Positions 9,203-19,319 of a stretch of 64,000 nt of DNA are shown here, one piece after another. Below the pieces are notes generated by a model. It ran no database searches, was not told where the DNA came from, and saw nothing but the letters and a program-made list of their open reading frames with translations. Position 1 is the stretch's first letter. Every line of letters begins with the position of its first letter. This DNA comes from an uncultured Christensenella sp. (GTDB lineage: Bacteria > Bacillota > Clostridia > Christensenellales > CAG-917): NCBI GenBank assembly GCA_910584155.1, contig CAJTYG010000001.1:206023-270022 (forward strand). The letters are read 5' to 3'. Both the position numbers and the translations under genes were made by a program.

Positions 9203-12200
9203 ATGAAAAAGTTTTTTAAAGTTGGTTTGATAGCGCTTATGCTTGTGCTGTGTATCGTTGCCGTCACGGCGTGCGATAAGGAAACGGATAAGCCGTCTAT
9301 CGGCGCTGTGAACGTGCCCGATAAAGCGTTTATCGTGGGCAGCGAGCTCGATCTGTCGGGCGGCACGTTTGTGTTTTCAAACGGCAAAGAGCAGCAGAAT
9401 ATTTCGCTCACCGCAGAGGGAGTCGCTATAAGCGGATATGACAAAAACGCCGCAGGCGAGCAGACGCTTACGCTGACGTATTCGGGCGTTAGCACTACGT
9501 TTAAGATTACGCTTGTGCAAAGAATGACCGTGCAGCCCACCGTTACGGAATATATCGTGGGCGAGCAGTTTGACAATACGGGGCGTTTGACTGTGAAACA
9601 GGATAACGGCGAGGACCTCAACTTATTTTTAAATAACAGCAAGCTTACCTTCAGCGGCTTCAATTCCTCAACGGCAGGCGTAAAGACTGTGAACGTCACC
9701 TATAAAGACGGCGATATAGTGTACAGCGGTAGCTTTGACGTCACCGTTTACGAAGCGGCGACCGCAAGGCTCAACTTCCCGACAAAAAGAACATACAAAA
9801 GCCATGAGGAGCTTGATATCACGGGCGGATACATAATACTCTCTGCAAACGCAGCAAGCGGAACGATAAATAAAGTCATTACGCTTGAGGAAAGTATGGT
9901 GTCGGGCTTCGATACGTCGGCCGTAACAGAGGACAAGCCCACCGTGACGCAGACGATAAACGTCGCATATCCGGGCAAAACCCTCTCTTATACTGTCAGC
10001 ATAACGCTGTCTGACGTGACACGTATCAAAAGAAGTGCGGCTGCGCTTGCAAACTGGCAGAGCGCAAACACTCCCGAGCAGATACAAAAGCAAACCAAAA
10101 TGTCGCTCGATGCGGCAAATCTCTTTTTAAGTTTAAAAGAGGAAGATTTTGAGTTTATATCCACTGAGGAAATCTATGCTATTGCCCGTCCCGCAACGTA
10201 TTACGGAAGCGCACTTTGGACTGCGGAAGCCGAACAGTTTGCGGACCTGTTTACGGTGAGCGGAAATACGCTTTCCATAAACTGTCAGACCTATGAGAAA
10301 GCAAAGACTGCATTAGCGGCAATATCGGAATTAGATAAAAAGACAAGCGCAATGTATCTGTACGGCGAAGCCCTGTTGTTGTTTGCCGAAACTATGGCTA
10401 ATGATGTCGTGACGGGTGAAGATACATTTGCAAAGTATCTTGACGGCGTATGTCAGCCGTCTCAAATTGACGACGCCGTTAAAAAAGTGGATCTGATGCT
10501 AAAAATGCACGAGGCTATCGCAGATATCCCCGCCGATTGGCAGACGGAAGATCTTATGACTGCCGCAAACGCACAGAAGATAGAGGCGGCGCATGCTTTA
10601 ACAGTGCAGCTTGGCGAACTTACCGAGCCTATATTCGAGCGTTATATCTACAACACCGTGTCAAGCTGGCGTGCAGGCGACAAGGACGACTATTTTGATA
10701 TCTTATATCGCTACTATTACACAAATTATGTGAACGGCGATGAGGAAACTAAGCTTAAGAGCGTCGAGGCTATCGAAAATATGATAGATATCTGTATGCC
10801 CGGCATACTTGAGACAATGTATCAGCAATATATCAATGTTTTGATACAGGAAATCCAAATCTCTTACGGTCAGCAGGAGCCTGCACAAAATATGGATACA
10901 TTTGCAGTTGTCGTTGCATTCCGTGAGCTTGTAAAGATAAGAGATCAGGTTCTTGTGACGGACGACGATATGATTTCAACTCTTTACTATGAGTTTCCGC
11001 TTGAAAATATAATAAATCAGGCAGAAACCGGTCAATTAGGAATGTTCGGCATATTCGGCGAAGCGGTGGGAAATCCCGTGATCGAAGAGCTTTGGACGAA
11101 GTACATCGACGCCATTGCCGCATATGCGGAGCAGGTTCAGAATCAGACTCAAGGCGCAGGCGCTTTGATAGAGGATCTGTTTGCAAGCTTTATCGCCGCT
11201 ACGCCTGAGCTGCAGTATCAGTTTTTGGCGTCAGTAAACGCATACCATATTCCCGAGCTGTTCCCCGATGACGGAACCGATCGTATGCCTTTGTTTGCAA
11301 GTATGCTGTTTGCCTACTATATGGATACCTTGCCCGAGGAGCTGTTTTTGCAAGGCGAAAACGGCGGCATAGTGGTGCGCTTGTTCGACGCTTTGCAATA
11401 CTATATGTATCGCAACGAGCAGATAGAAGACGACCCCGATATGTTTATGGATATGTTCCTCGAGGCGATGAGCGAGGTCGAAACGCAATACTCACAGCTT
11501 TCAAATGCAAACAAGACCTTGTTTGACGAGCATATCGGCTTTTTCTATGAAAAGTATATGTATATTTATAAGCTGTACGACGCCAACGGCAAGTTTATCG
11601 CAAAGGATATCAGTCAGGAGTGGCAGGACAAAATAACCGAGCTCGGCAATATGTACAATCTGTTTGGCGCCTTGACAATGGTAGCGTTGAAAAACGGCGA
11701 TATAACAAAATATCCTATGGCTATATCTGCGTTTGAATATATGAATAATCTTTACAATTCGATTATGGCGGAGGCGCCCGAGGACGTGAGGAATATGCTC
11801 ATATACGCAAATTCCGATTTATTCAGCGATATGCAGGCTTCGCTTGAAACGATGCTCTATCAGTATAGGGCATATTACAGAGATATGCTTGCGTCCTATG
11901 CGGTGGACGAAGAAAATATGATCGTGGCATGGCCCGTATATCAAAACAGCGGAATGAAGGACTTTGTGGGCTCTCTTATCGAGTTTTATGCGGCATCGGT
12001 TGTCGACAGCAGCGAGCTTACTCTCGATATGGTGAAGGCGGCAATGGCAGGCTTTTTGGAGCTTAACGACGATGACAAATATCTGTTTGTCGCAATGGAC
12101 GGCTATGGCGAGTTTGCGTATTTTGCAGCTCTGCGCACATTCTTCGGGACTGCATTCAGCACCGCAAACGACGCTTTAGATATCGCTTATGACCTATTAG

Positions 12201-12385
12201 ACCTCGAAATTGCGCAAGCTACGACTTTGACCGATGAAGCGTTTATCGCAGAGTGGGAAAGCATTGCGGAAAAATATGCCGCACTTTCAGAGGCTGATAA
12301 GCAGCTTATCGACAGCCAGCTCGGCGAGGTGTACAGCTATTATGCAAGCCTGTATGATACGCTTAAAAATCCACAGCAGGCATAA
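9203..12385 (+). CDS. Surface lipoprotein with bacterial Ig-like domains and a long helical region
   Basis: A 1060-residue lipoprotein. The ATG at 9203 is preferred over the in-frame ATG at 9182 because GAAGGTG precedes it and it gives a normal signal peptide (MKKFFKVGLIALM... with lipobox VTAC). Residues about 35-290 hold three bacterial Ig-like modules of the type containing 'IVGEQFDNTGRLTV'. The rest (about 300-1055) is helical, acidic and rich in Tyr/Met, with no family I recognise. It follows the LRR lipoprotein by 27 bases and ends before a strong terminator at 12405-12440, so it closes this transcription unit. Probably a cell-surface structural or binding protein. Confidence 0.82.
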   Translation: MKKFFKVGLIALMLVLCIVAVTACDKETDKPSIGAVNVPDKAFIVGSELDLSGGTFVFSNGKEQQNISLTAEGVAISGYDKNAAGEQTLTLTYSGVSTTFKITLVQRMTVQPTVTEYIVGEQFDNTGRLTVKQDNGEDLNLFLNNSKLTFSGFNSSTAGVKTVNVTYKDGDIVYSGSFDVTVYEAATARLNFPTKRTYKSHEELDITGGYIILSANAASGTINKVITLEESMVSGFDTSAVTEDKPTVTQTINVAYPGKTLSYTVSITLSDVTRIKRSAAALANWQSANTPEQIQKQTKMSLDAANLFLSLKEEDFEFISTEEIYAIARPATYYGSALWTAEAEQFADLFTVSGNTLSINCQTYEKAKTALAAISELDKKTSAMYLYGEALLLFAETMANDVVTGEDTFAKYLDGVCQPSQIDDAVKKVDLMLKMHEAIADIPADWQTEDLMTAANAQKIEAAHALTVQLGELTEPIFERYIYNTVSSWRAGDKDDYFDILYRYYYTNYVNGDEETKLKSVEAIENMIDICMPGILETMYQQYINVLIQEIQISYGQQEPAQNMDTFAVVVAFRELVKIRDQVLVTDDDMISTLYYEFPLENIINQAETGQLGMFGIFGEAVGNPVIEELWTKYIDAIAAYAEQVQNQTQGAGALIEDLFASFIAATPELQYQFLASVNAYHIPELFPDDGTDRMPLFASMLFAYYMDTLPEELFLQGENGGIVVRLFDALQYYMYRNEQIEDDPDMFMDMFLEAMSEVETQYSQLSNANKTLFDEHIGFFYEKYMYIYKLYDANGKFIAKDISQEWQDKITELGNMYNLFGALTMVALKNGDITKYPMAISAFEYMNNLYNSIMAEAPEDVRNMLIYANSDLFSDMQASLETMLYQYRAYYRDMLASYAVDEENMIVAWPVYQNSGMKDFVGSLIEFYAASVVDSSELTLDMVKAAMAGFLELNDDDKYLFVAMDGYGEFAYFAALRTFFGTAFSTANDALDIAYDLLDLEIAQATTLTDEAFIAEWESIAEKYAALSEADKQLIDSQLGEVYSYYASLYDTLKNPQQA

Positions 12386-12404
12386 AAAATTTATATTATG
12401 GCTC

Positions 12405-12440
12405 AAAACGGCTCCGTAAAATATGCGAAGCCGTTTTTTT
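12405..12440 (+). terminator. Rho-independent terminator of the surface-protein operon
   Basis: AAAACGGCT at 12405-12413 pairs with AGCCGTTTT at 12429-12437 and is followed by more T. It sits 20 bases after the 1060-residue lipoprotein gene. Confidence 0.85.
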
Positions 12441-12490
12441 ATTACACAAGCTTCAAAATCTCTTATTTGTCAAAAACTGCGCTTATAGCG

Positions 12491-12519
12491 TTGACATATA
12501 TTGTATAAAAAAGTAAAAT
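12491..12519 (+). promoter_or_regulatory. Sigma-A-type promoter of glgP
   Basis: TTGACA at 12491-12496, a 17-base spacer, and TAAAAT at 12514-12519. Transcription would start near 12526, leaving a leader of about 100 bases, AT-rich at first, that ends in a purine-rich GGAAGGAAGGAAGG ribosome binding stretch at 12609-12624. Confidence 0.75.
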
Positions 12520-12626
12520 ATTAAGCGGTTGCATTGTAATATACGATAGTATATTATAATATAAGATACAGCATAATATCATAATCAAGTCTTTCGTCCG
12601 GGGGAAAGCGGAAGGAAGGAAGGAAA

Positions 12627-15053
12627 ATGAAATTTAACGTAACTTCGCAGGAATTCAGCGCTCAGCTTGCATCTTGTCTTGCAAGATACTTCGGCGTCAA
12701 GCCCGAGGACGCAAGCAAAACTCAGATTTACAGAGCGACGTGTATGTGCGTGAGAGATTTGCTTACGCAGACACGTGTCAATTTTAAAAAACAGGTCAGA
12801 GAGAAAAACGCAAAGCAAATCTACTATATGTCAATGGAATTTTTGCTTGGCAGATCGCTGCGCAACAACCTGTTTAATATGGGTATAGAAAAGGCTGTGA
12901 CAAAAGCGGTCGAAAGCCTTGGCGTAAAAATGGACGAGATTTATGCCTACGAGCCCGACGCAGGTCTCGGCAACGGCGGTCTCGGCAGACTTGCCGCCGC
13001 TTATATGGACGCTCTGACATCGCTCGGATACGCTGCAAGCGGCTTTTCTATTTTGTATGACTACGGCCTTTTCAAGCAGATAATTGTAGACGGCTGGCAG
13101 TTGGAGCAGCCCGACGACTGGCTCAAAATGGGCGACGTTTGGCTTGCGCCACGTACAGAGGAAATATATTCGGTCAAATTCGGCGGACACGTCGACCAAA
13201 CGTGGGAGGACGGAAAGCTCACCATAAATCACCGTGACTGCACCGTAGTAAACGCAGTGCCCTACGATATGAACATATCGGGCTATGACACACAGGCTGT
13301 AAACCGCATAAGATTTTGGCATTCCGAAGCTCCGCAGGACTTTGATATCCATATGTTCAGCAGAGGCGAATACATCAAGGCGAGCAGCGCAAAGACGGTC
13401 GCAGAGGCAATAAACAAGGTGCTTTATCCCGCCGACGACCACATCGAGGGTAAATCTCTTAGGCTTAAACAGCAATATTTCTTTGTGTCCGCATCGGTGC
13501 AGAGCATATTGCACAGACATCTCAAAACCAATCCGTCGCTTGACAATCTTGCGGACTGCGTGGCAATACACATAAACGATACGCACCCGACGCTTTGCAT
13601 ACCCGAGCTCATGCGCTTGCTTCTTGACGAATACGGCTACGGCTGGGACAAGGCGTGGGACATCACTACTCACACCGTGTCATACACCAACCATACCGTT
13701 ATGGCTGAAGCACTTGAAAAATGGCCGCAGGACCTTTTCTCGAGCCTGCTTCCACGTATTTTCCAAATCGTACAGGAAATCAACCTGCGCTTCTGCGACG
13801 AGCTGTGGAGAGCGTATCCCAACAACTGGGATGTCGTGCAAAACAGCGCAATTCTTTCAAACGGTCAGGTGAAAATGGCAAACCTATGCCTTGCGACCTC
13901 GCATACGATAAACGGCGTTTCGGCACTGCATAGCGATATACTCAAACAGGACGTGTTTGCCGACTATTACCATATGCACCCCGAAAAGTTTACAAACGTC
14001 ACAAACGGCATTACGCATAGACGTTGGGTGGCGCAGGCAAATCCACGCCTTGCAAAGTTTATCAACGAGCTTATCGGTGACAAGTGGCTTAAGGACGCCG
14101 ACAGACTGCAGGATCTGCAAAAGTTTATGGGCGACAGACAGACGCTCGATAAGCTTGCAAAAATAAAGCTTGAAAACAAGCAGGACCTTGCCAAATTCAT
14201 TCTCGAGCAAAACAAGGTGCAGGTCGATCCAAACAGCATATTCGACGTGCAGGTGAAACGCTTGCACGAGTATAAGCGTCAGTTGCTCAATGCGCTGCAT
14301 ATTTTGGATCTGTATTTCCGCATAAAGGACAACCCGAACATTGACATTCAGCCCCGCACGTTTATCTTTGGCGCAAAGGCGGCAAGCGCATATTATATGG
14401 CAAAGCAGATAATCCGCTTTATTTGCACGCTCGGCGACGTCGTAAATAACGATCCCGACGTAAGAGGCAGGATAAAGGTCGTATTCCTTGAAAACTACCG
14501 TGTCACGCTTGCAGAGATGATAATGCCGGCTTCAGAGGTCAGCGAGCAAATTTCAATCGCAGGCAAGGAGGCAAGCGGCACAGGCAATATGAAGTTTATG
14601 ATAAACGGCGCACTCACCATAGGCACGCTTGACGGCGCAAACGTCGAGATACATCAGGAAGTGGGCGATGAAAATATGTTCCTGTTCGGCTTGCTTGCAA
14701 ACGAAGTGTCCGAGATGTGGAAGAGAGGCTACAATCCCTCGCATTACTATCAGACAAATCCCCGCATAAAGCGCCTCATAGACGCACTGCGCCAAGGACT
14801 CAACGGCATATCCTTCGGCGAAATTGCGGACTCGCTCATCATAGGCAGAGGCGGTCAGCCCGACGGCTTTATGGTGCTTGCCGACTTCGACAGCTACGCA
14901 AACGCTCAGGACAAGGTAAATGCAACTTATCTCGACAAGGAAAGATGGAACAGAATGTCGCTTGTCAACATTGCAAAGGCAGGCTTCTTTGCTGCGGACC
15001 GTGCAGTTGAGGAATATGCAAAGCGCATTTGGGGACTGAAGCCGATAGTGTAA
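12627..15053 (+). CDS. glgP: Glycogen / maltodextrin phosphorylase
   Basis: An 808-residue GT35 phosphorylase, the usual length for the family. It cleaves alpha-1,4-glucans with phosphate to release glucose-1-phosphate. The N-terminal motif YYMSMEFLLGR and the glycine-rich GLGNGGLGRLAA stretch are present, and the pyridoxal-phosphate site EASGTGNMKFMING (Lys near residue 655) is intact, as is the flanking GTLDGANVE. The gene has its own consensus promoter (12491-12519) and a strong AGGAAGG site. The next gene in the same direction encodes a GH13 enzyme, so the pair probably serves storage or dietary alpha-glucan use in the cytoplasm. Glycogen versus maltodextrin preference cannot be decided here. 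Confidence 0.96.
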   Translation: MKFNVTSQEFSAQLASCLARYFGVKPEDASKTQIYRATCMCVRDLLTQTRVNFKKQVREKNAKQIYYMSMEFLLGRSLRNNLFNMGIEKAVTKAVESLGVKMDEIYAYEPDAGLGNGGLGRLAAAYMDALTSLGYAASGFSILYDYGLFKQIIVDGWQLEQPDDWLKMGDVWLAPRTEEIYSVKFGGHVDQTWEDGKLTINHRDCTVVNAVPYDMNISGYDTQAVNRIRFWHSEAPQDFDIHMFSRGEYIKASSAKTVAEAINKVLYPADDHIEGKSLRLKQQYFFVSASVQSILHRHLKTNPSLDNLADCVAIHINDTHPTLCIPELMRLLLDEYGYGWDKAWDITTHTVSYTNHTVMAEALEKWPQDLFSSLLPRIFQIVQEINLRFCDELWRAYPNNWDVVQNSAILSNGQVKMANLCLATSHTINGVSALHSDILKQDVFADYYHMHPEKFTNVTNGITHRRWVAQANPRLAKFINELIGDKWLKDADRLQDLQKFMGDRQTLDKLAKIKLENKQDLAKFILEQNKVQVDPNSIFDVQVKRLHEYKRQLLNALHILDLYFRIKDNPNIDIQPRTFIFGAKAASAYYMAKQIIRFICTLGDVVNNDPDVRGRIKVVFLENYRVTLAEMIMPASEVSEQISIAGKEASGTGNMKFMINGALTIGTLDGANVEIHQEVGDENMFLFGLLANEVSEMWKRGYNPSHYYQTNPRIKRLIDALRQGLNGISFGEIADSLIIGRGGQPDGFMVLADFDSYANAQDKVNATYLDKERWNRMSLVNIAKAGFFAADRAVEEYAKRIWGLKPIV

Positions 15054-15414
15054 TTGCGCCGACCGCTCGCAAATCGGAGTGTTTGGCTTCGATAGCTTGC
15101 AATTTATTAGGCTGCCCTTAGTAAGGGGAGCTGTCACCGCAGGTGACTGAGGGGATTGTAAAAATAATTTAGCAAGCAATCGTTCGCCTTGACTTGATTT
15201 GCTCGCTACTACCGCACAAAGCCTTGTTTGCTATCAATCAAGCCGATGTTGTAAACACTTACTTCGTTTCGCACAATGCTTTGTTTGGTGTAGCGCACTG
15301 CGTGCGCATAAGGTGCAAAAGCGGGAAGTCAATTCCCACTTTTGTGAAAAAATATATATTCAGCAGTTGCGAAGCTTGAACAAACGCTAAAAAACAATAA
15401 AATTTAAGGTGTAA
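15054..15414. other. Repeat-rich spacer between glgP and the GH13 gene
   Basis: This 361-base gap has no convincing gene. It contains a MITE-like palindromic element (15091-15181), a T/C-rich tract with several short dyads (for example around GCGCACTGCGTGCGC, 15294-15308), and a GGGAA...TTCCC hairpin near 15325-15350. The short ORFs here have no ribosome binding sites and low-complexity products, so I leave them out. Confidence 0.6.
15091..15181. repeat. MITE-like palindromic intergenic element
   Basis: The ends match as inverted repeats in 9 of 10 bases (GATAGCTTGC at 15091-15100 against GCAAGCAATC at 15172-15181). Inside are two perfect hairpins: CCCTTA/TAAGGG (15115-15127) and GTCACC/GGTGAC (15133-15147). 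From memory, the internal 'aaggggagctgtcaccgcag' type sequence recurs between genes in many gut Clostridia. No coding capacity. Confidence 0.6.
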
Positions 15415-17250
15415 ATGTACGATCCGCTTACAGACAAACGCCCCTACGGCGCAACATACGTAGGTGCAGCTACCAAGGTTAAATTCCCTCTCGATCACTC
15501 GCTTGAAATCAAGAGGGTTTTTATCGTTTTGCGTCAGGTGTTTGGTGAGGGCGGCGAGATAGACGGCGAAAGCTTTAAGATAGAATTGCCCTTTGTCGGC
15601 ACAAGCGGCGACGAGGATATTTTTGAAGGCGAGTTTAAACTGAGCGACTACGGCATTTACAAATATAGATTTGAGGGTATTTTCGAGGACGGTGCGCTTG
15701 CGTTTTTCGGAAGAGGCGAGTGCGGAATCGCCACAAGGGGCGATTGGTTGCCGGAATGGCAGTTGACGGTATCAAAATATGCCTATAAAACCCCTGATTG
15801 GGCAAAACAGGGCGTAATTTATCAGATATTTGCGGACAGATTTTGCAAGGTTGGCGACAGACCGTTTCATAAGAGAGGGCGTTTGCACACCTATTGGAAC
15901 GATCGCCCCGATATCGAGGAACCGTTTAAGGACTACCGAGCGGACGACTTTTTCGGCGGCAATGCAAACGGAATTATTTCCCGTCTCGACTATATCAAAT
16001 CGCTGGGCGTGAGCTGTATTTATCTGTCGCCTATATTCGAATCGTCGTCAAATCACCGCTACGATACGGGCGATTATCTGAAGATAGACGAGCTGTTTGG
16101 CGACGAGCAGGAATTTGCTAAGCTCATTGCCGAGGCAAAACAGCGTGGTATTGCGGTCATTTTGGACGGCGTATTCAATCATACGGGCTCGGACAGTGTT
16201 TACTTTAACCGTGACGGCAATTATCCATCGCTCGGGGCGTATCAAAGCACGCAGTCGCCCTATTATGATTGGTATTATTTTTATGATTTTCCAACGTCAT
16301 ATCACTGTTGGTGGGGCAGCACCGTGGTGCCAACCGTCAACAAGTCCGCCGAGGGCTTCAGGCAGCTTCTGTTTGGTGATGGCGGAGTGATAGACAAGTG
16401 GAACGGTTTTGGCATTGCAGGCTGGCGTTTGGACGTTGTGGACGAGCTGCCCATTGACTTTACTACTCAGCTTTGCGAGCGTATAAAGCGTGATGACAGC
16501 GACAAGCTCATCGTCGGCGAGGTGTGGGAGGACGCATCGGTCAAAATTGCCTACGACAGTTGGCGTCCGTATTTTATGGGCGGACAGCTCGATTCCGTGA
16601 TGAATTATCCCTTTAAGGAAGCCGTTTTGGCGTATACGTTGAGCGGCGACATAAAGGCTTTCAGAGAGGCGGTCACGCTGATACTCGAGCATTATCCAAA
16701 GCAGAGCCTCGACACGCTGATGAACCTCATCGACAGCCACGACACGGTGCGTGCGCTAAGTTATTTAAGCGGCGTTACTCCGCCCGAAAGCAAGCGTGAA
16801 AGAGCGGATTTCCGCTTAAGCGCAGACGATTATGCCATCGCAAAAAGCAGACTTATGTTTGCGTCCGCCTTGCAATATACGTTGGCGGGAGTGCCTTGCG
16901 TATACTACGGCGACGAAGCGGGAGTGCAGGGCTTTGAGGATCCGCTCAACCGCAGCACCTATCCGTGGGGACACGAGGACAGCGAGCTTGTAGAGCACTA
17001 CAGAGCTTTGGGAAGATTGCGCACAAAATATGCGGAGCTGTTAAAGGGTGAAACCGTATTCGAGGACGATGACGAGCTTTTGATATATTCAAGAAAAAGC
17101 AAATTCGGCGTACTCAGCGTTTTCGCTAATGCAGGCGCAAGTCCCGTGACACGTAGCTGTAGCGGCAAGGACGCCTTTACTGGCAGAGCGGTGAAAAGGC
17201 TTACCATAAAGCCGATGTCTGTGAGAATTATTATCAGAAGCGAAATCTGA
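15415..17250 (+). CDS. GH13 alpha-amylase family enzyme (neopullulanase / cyclomaltodextrinase-like)
   Basis: A 611-residue GH13 glycoside hydrolase. The N-terminal 120 residues resemble the CBM34-type beta domain of neopullulanases and cyclomaltodextrinases. The four GH13 regions are visible: DGVFNHTG (about 246), GWRLDVVDE with the nucleophile Asp (about 336-344), VGEVWED with the acid/base Glu (about 367), and LIDSHDTVR with the stabilising Asp (about 438). There is no signal peptide, so it should act in the cytoplasm on maltodextrins, cyclodextrins or pullulan fragments, alongside the phosphorylase upstream. The ATG follows an AAGGTG site. Exact substrate specificity is inferred only. Confidence 0.93.
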   Translation: MYDPLTDKRPYGATYVGAATKVKFPLDHSLEIKRVFIVLRQVFGEGGEIDGESFKIELPFVGTSGDEDIFEGEFKLSDYGIYKYRFEGIFEDGALAFFGRGECGIATRGDWLPEWQLTVSKYAYKTPDWAKQGVIYQIFADRFCKVGDRPFHKRGRLHTYWNDRPDIEEPFKDYRADDFFGGNANGIISRLDYIKSLGVSCIYLSPIFESSSNHRYDTGDYLKIDELFGDEQEFAKLIAEAKQRGIAVILDGVFNHTGSDSVYFNRDGNYPSLGAYQSTQSPYYDWYYFYDFPTSYHCWWGSTVVPTVNKSAEGFRQLLFGDGGVIDKWNGFGIAGWRLDVVDELPIDFTTQLCERIKRDDSDKLIVGEVWEDASVKIAYDSWRPYFMGGQLDSVMNYPFKEAVLAYTLSGDIKAFREAVTLILEHYPKQSLDTLMNLIDSHDTVRALSYLSGVTPPESKRERADFRLSADDYAIAKSRLMFASALQYTLAGVPCVYYGDEAGVQGFEDPLNRSTYPWGHEDSELVEHYRALGRLRTKYAELLKGETVFEDDDELLIYSRKSKFGVLSVFANAGASPVTRSCSGKDAFTGRAVKRLTIKPMSVRIIIRSEI

Positions 17251-17282
17251 TAACTACAGTAAAATAATTAAGCTGTCAATTT

Positions 17283-17328
17283 AAATGTGCTCGCTTGGGC
17301 TTTGCCAAGCTTTCGGGGCGCATTTTAT
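17283..17328 (+). terminator. Probable terminator after the GH13 gene
   Basis: An outer stem AAATGTGC (17283-17290) with GCGCATTT (17318-17325, one G-U pair) encloses an inner stem GCTTGG/CCAAGC. A short T tract follows. Moderate strength. Confidence 0.55.
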
Positions 17329-17408
17329 CATATATTACGAATTATATAAGTTAATAACTTTCAGAAAATTTTTATAAAATCATAAAGAAATTTAAGACAA
17401 TATTAAAT

Positions 17409-17430
17409 AAGCGCTCCCGACGGAGCGCTT
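17409..17430 (-). terminator. Terminator of the veg gene
   Basis: A nine-base stem AAGCGCTCC/GGAGCGCTT (17409-17417 and 17422-17430). On the minus strand it is followed by TTATTTAATA, fitting termination of the veg transcript; on the plus strand no T run follows. Confidence 0.7.
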
Positions 17431-17442
17431 TATCTAAAAAAT

Positions 17443-17688
17443 CTATTTTTGAGGAAGCATTTTCAGCACTACGGTGTGCGTGTGCACGTCTGCGTATGAA
17501 AACGTCCTCAGCTCGCCGCTGTCAAGGCGTATGGAAAACACTGCGGGGAAGATAGCCGTCACCTCGCCCTTTAGCAGAGTGCTTTTGCCCCGTCCGCTGT
17601 TAAGCTTGATTATGACGGGGATATTGAGCAGGCTTTTGACCTGTTCCTTTGCGTTGTCAAGGTTTTGTCCGATATCTCTCATACGCAT
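17443..17688 (-). CDS. veg: Veg family protein
   Basis: An 81-residue protein matching the Veg (DUF1021) family in length and pattern: a short N-terminal helix, then a small beta-barrel core with SGRGKSTLLKGEVT and a closing RTFSYADVHT segment near residues 61-70. In Bacillus, Veg affects biofilm gene expression; the biochemical role is not settled. It is transcribed alone on the minus strand, divergent from the DUF3794-LysM gene, and ends at a hairpin at 17409-17430. Two in-frame ATGs (residues 1 and 3) are possible starts. Confidence 0.88.
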   Translation of the reverse strand: MRMRDIGQNLDNAKEQVKSLLNIPVIIKLNSGRGKSTLLKGEVTAIFPAVFSIRLDSGELRTFSYADVHTHTVVLKMLPQK

Positions 17689-17776
17689 ATTATTGCCGTG
17701 AGTTTGAGATTAAATACATTTTATTTGGCATATTGTAAAGATGGGAAGCATACAGTAAAGCGATATGGAGGAGTGT

Positions 17777-19273
17777 ATGTTTGATTTTGATAAATTGAGT
17801 GTAAGCAAATTTTACGTTGCGCCGTCGGTGGAGAGAGTGGTTGAGTTTTCTCCTCCAAACATCGATATGCAAAATATCGCCAAGGTGCTTTCTCTTGCAG
17901 TCGATGCAAAATGCAGCAGTCAGGACGTGTACGACGGCTATGCACAGATAGGCGGCAGAACCAACTTCAGGCTTTGCTATCTTGACAGAGAGGGAACGCC
18001 GAGGGGCGTTGACTACAATGCCGATTTCACGGTGCGTGTAGACGGCGAGTTTATGGCTGACGACAGCATAAACTGTGTGATAAAGGTCGTAGAGTCCGAC
18101 GTGCAGGCGACGGACAGCCTTGTGCTTTCCGCTGTGCTCGAGGTGTCTGTGTGCGCACAAAGACGTGAGGAAATAGAGGCGCTCGTAAGCGCAGATCAGT
18201 GCTACAAGACGCAAAGACAGATATATTTGCCTACATTTCTGGGTGCAAAAACCACATCCGCTCCCTTTGATGACGAGCAGGACGTCGGCGGCGAAATAAG
18301 CTCGGTTTTGGGGCTTAACGTAAATTGCTCGGTCAAGCGTGCGGAAGCTATAGACGGCGGCGTGCTTGCAGAGGCGGCAATATATGCGGTTGTCACCTAT
18401 GTCGAGGGCGACACCATAAAGCAAAGAGATTTTAAAATAACGGTCGAGGAAGAAGTAAATCTCGACGGAGTGCAGGCAGGAGATTCGATATGCGTACAGG
18501 CTTGCGTCAAGTCGTCAAAAATCATTTTGCAGGGCGTGACGGACGACAACGTGATAAGGGTGGAAGGCGAGCTGCAATTTAAGATACAGGCGTTCAGATG
18601 CTCGCAAATAGACGTGATAGACGATATGTTTACGCTCACCAACGAGGTCACAATCAAACGTGAAAGCAAAAACTACGTCTGCTTTGACGGCTGCGGCTTC
18701 TTCAGCGAAAGCGTGACGGGTACCGCCGTGCTCGGCGACAACCGTGCCCCCGTGCTTGACGTCAACGCTTTGCCTTATGCAAGGTGCTATACGTCAAAGG
18801 CGTACGTGGACGAGGACGGAAAGCTTGTTGTTGAGGGCATAGTAAACACCGACGTTGTGTATACTGATGAAAACGGCTACAACTCGGTGCGCACAGAGAT
18901 TCCGTTTGCGCTGTCTATTTCAAGTCAGCAGCCGTTTTCAAAGACAGTCAGGGTATGCTGTTCTGTGGAAAGCATAAGCGCAAAGCCTCGCAGGGAAAGG
19001 GAAATAGATATAGATATGCGCCTTGGTATAGAGGTGTGCGGATACTCCGACGTTACTGCGGAATATATATCCGAGGTGGAGGTCGGCGAGGAAAAGCCTC
19101 AAAACAGGTCTGCAATGTCGCTTTATATCGCAAACGGCGGCGACGAGCTGCTTGACCTTTGCAAGGCGCTCACCGCTATGCCCGAGGATATTCTCGCACA
19201 GAACCCCGATCTCAAATTTCCGCTCAGCGAGGGCGACAGAGTGCTGTTTTTCAGAAGAATAGAGATCGCCTGA
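17777..19273 (+). CDS. DUF3794 (SPOCS) protein with C-terminal LysM domain
   Basis: A 498-residue protein. The ATG at 17777 is chosen over the in-frame ATG at 17765 because GGAGGAG at 17767-17773 is then the ribosome binding site. It contains repeated beta-rich DUF3794/SPOCS-type segments and ends in a LysM-like module (about residues 445-495: SLYIANGGDELLDLCKAL ... PLSEGDRVLFF), a peptidoglycan-binding fold. Clostridial proteins with this layout are often linked to the spore coat or cell envelope. There is no signal peptide, which fits assembly from the mother-cell cytoplasm, but no other sporulation gene is nearby. A terminator follows at 19320-19358. Confidence 0.82.
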   Translation: MFDFDKLSVSKFYVAPSVERVVEFSPPNIDMQNIAKVLSLAVDAKCSSQDVYDGYAQIGGRTNFRLCYLDREGTPRGVDYNADFTVRVDGEFMADDSINCVIKVVESDVQATDSLVLSAVLEVSVCAQRREEIEALVSADQCYKTQRQIYLPTFLGAKTTSAPFDDEQDVGGEISSVLGLNVNCSVKRAEAIDGGVLAEAAIYAVVTYVEGDTIKQRDFKITVEEEVNLDGVQAGDSICVQACVKSSKIILQGVTDDNVIRVEGELQFKIQAFRCSQIDVIDDMFTLTNEVTIKRESKNYVCFDGCGFFSESVTGTAVLGDNRAPVLDVNALPYARCYTSKAYVDEDGKLVVEGIVNTDVVYTDENGYNSVRTEIPFALSISSQQPFSKTVRVCCSVESISAKPRREREIDIDMRLGIEVCGYSDVTAEYISEVEVGEEKPQNRSAMSLYIANGGDELLDLCKALTAMPEDILAQNPDLKFPLSEGDRVLFFRRIEIA

Positions 19274-19319
19274 AGCTTGAAAATAACAAAATACAAAGCA
19301 TAATTATCTGATTTGTTTA

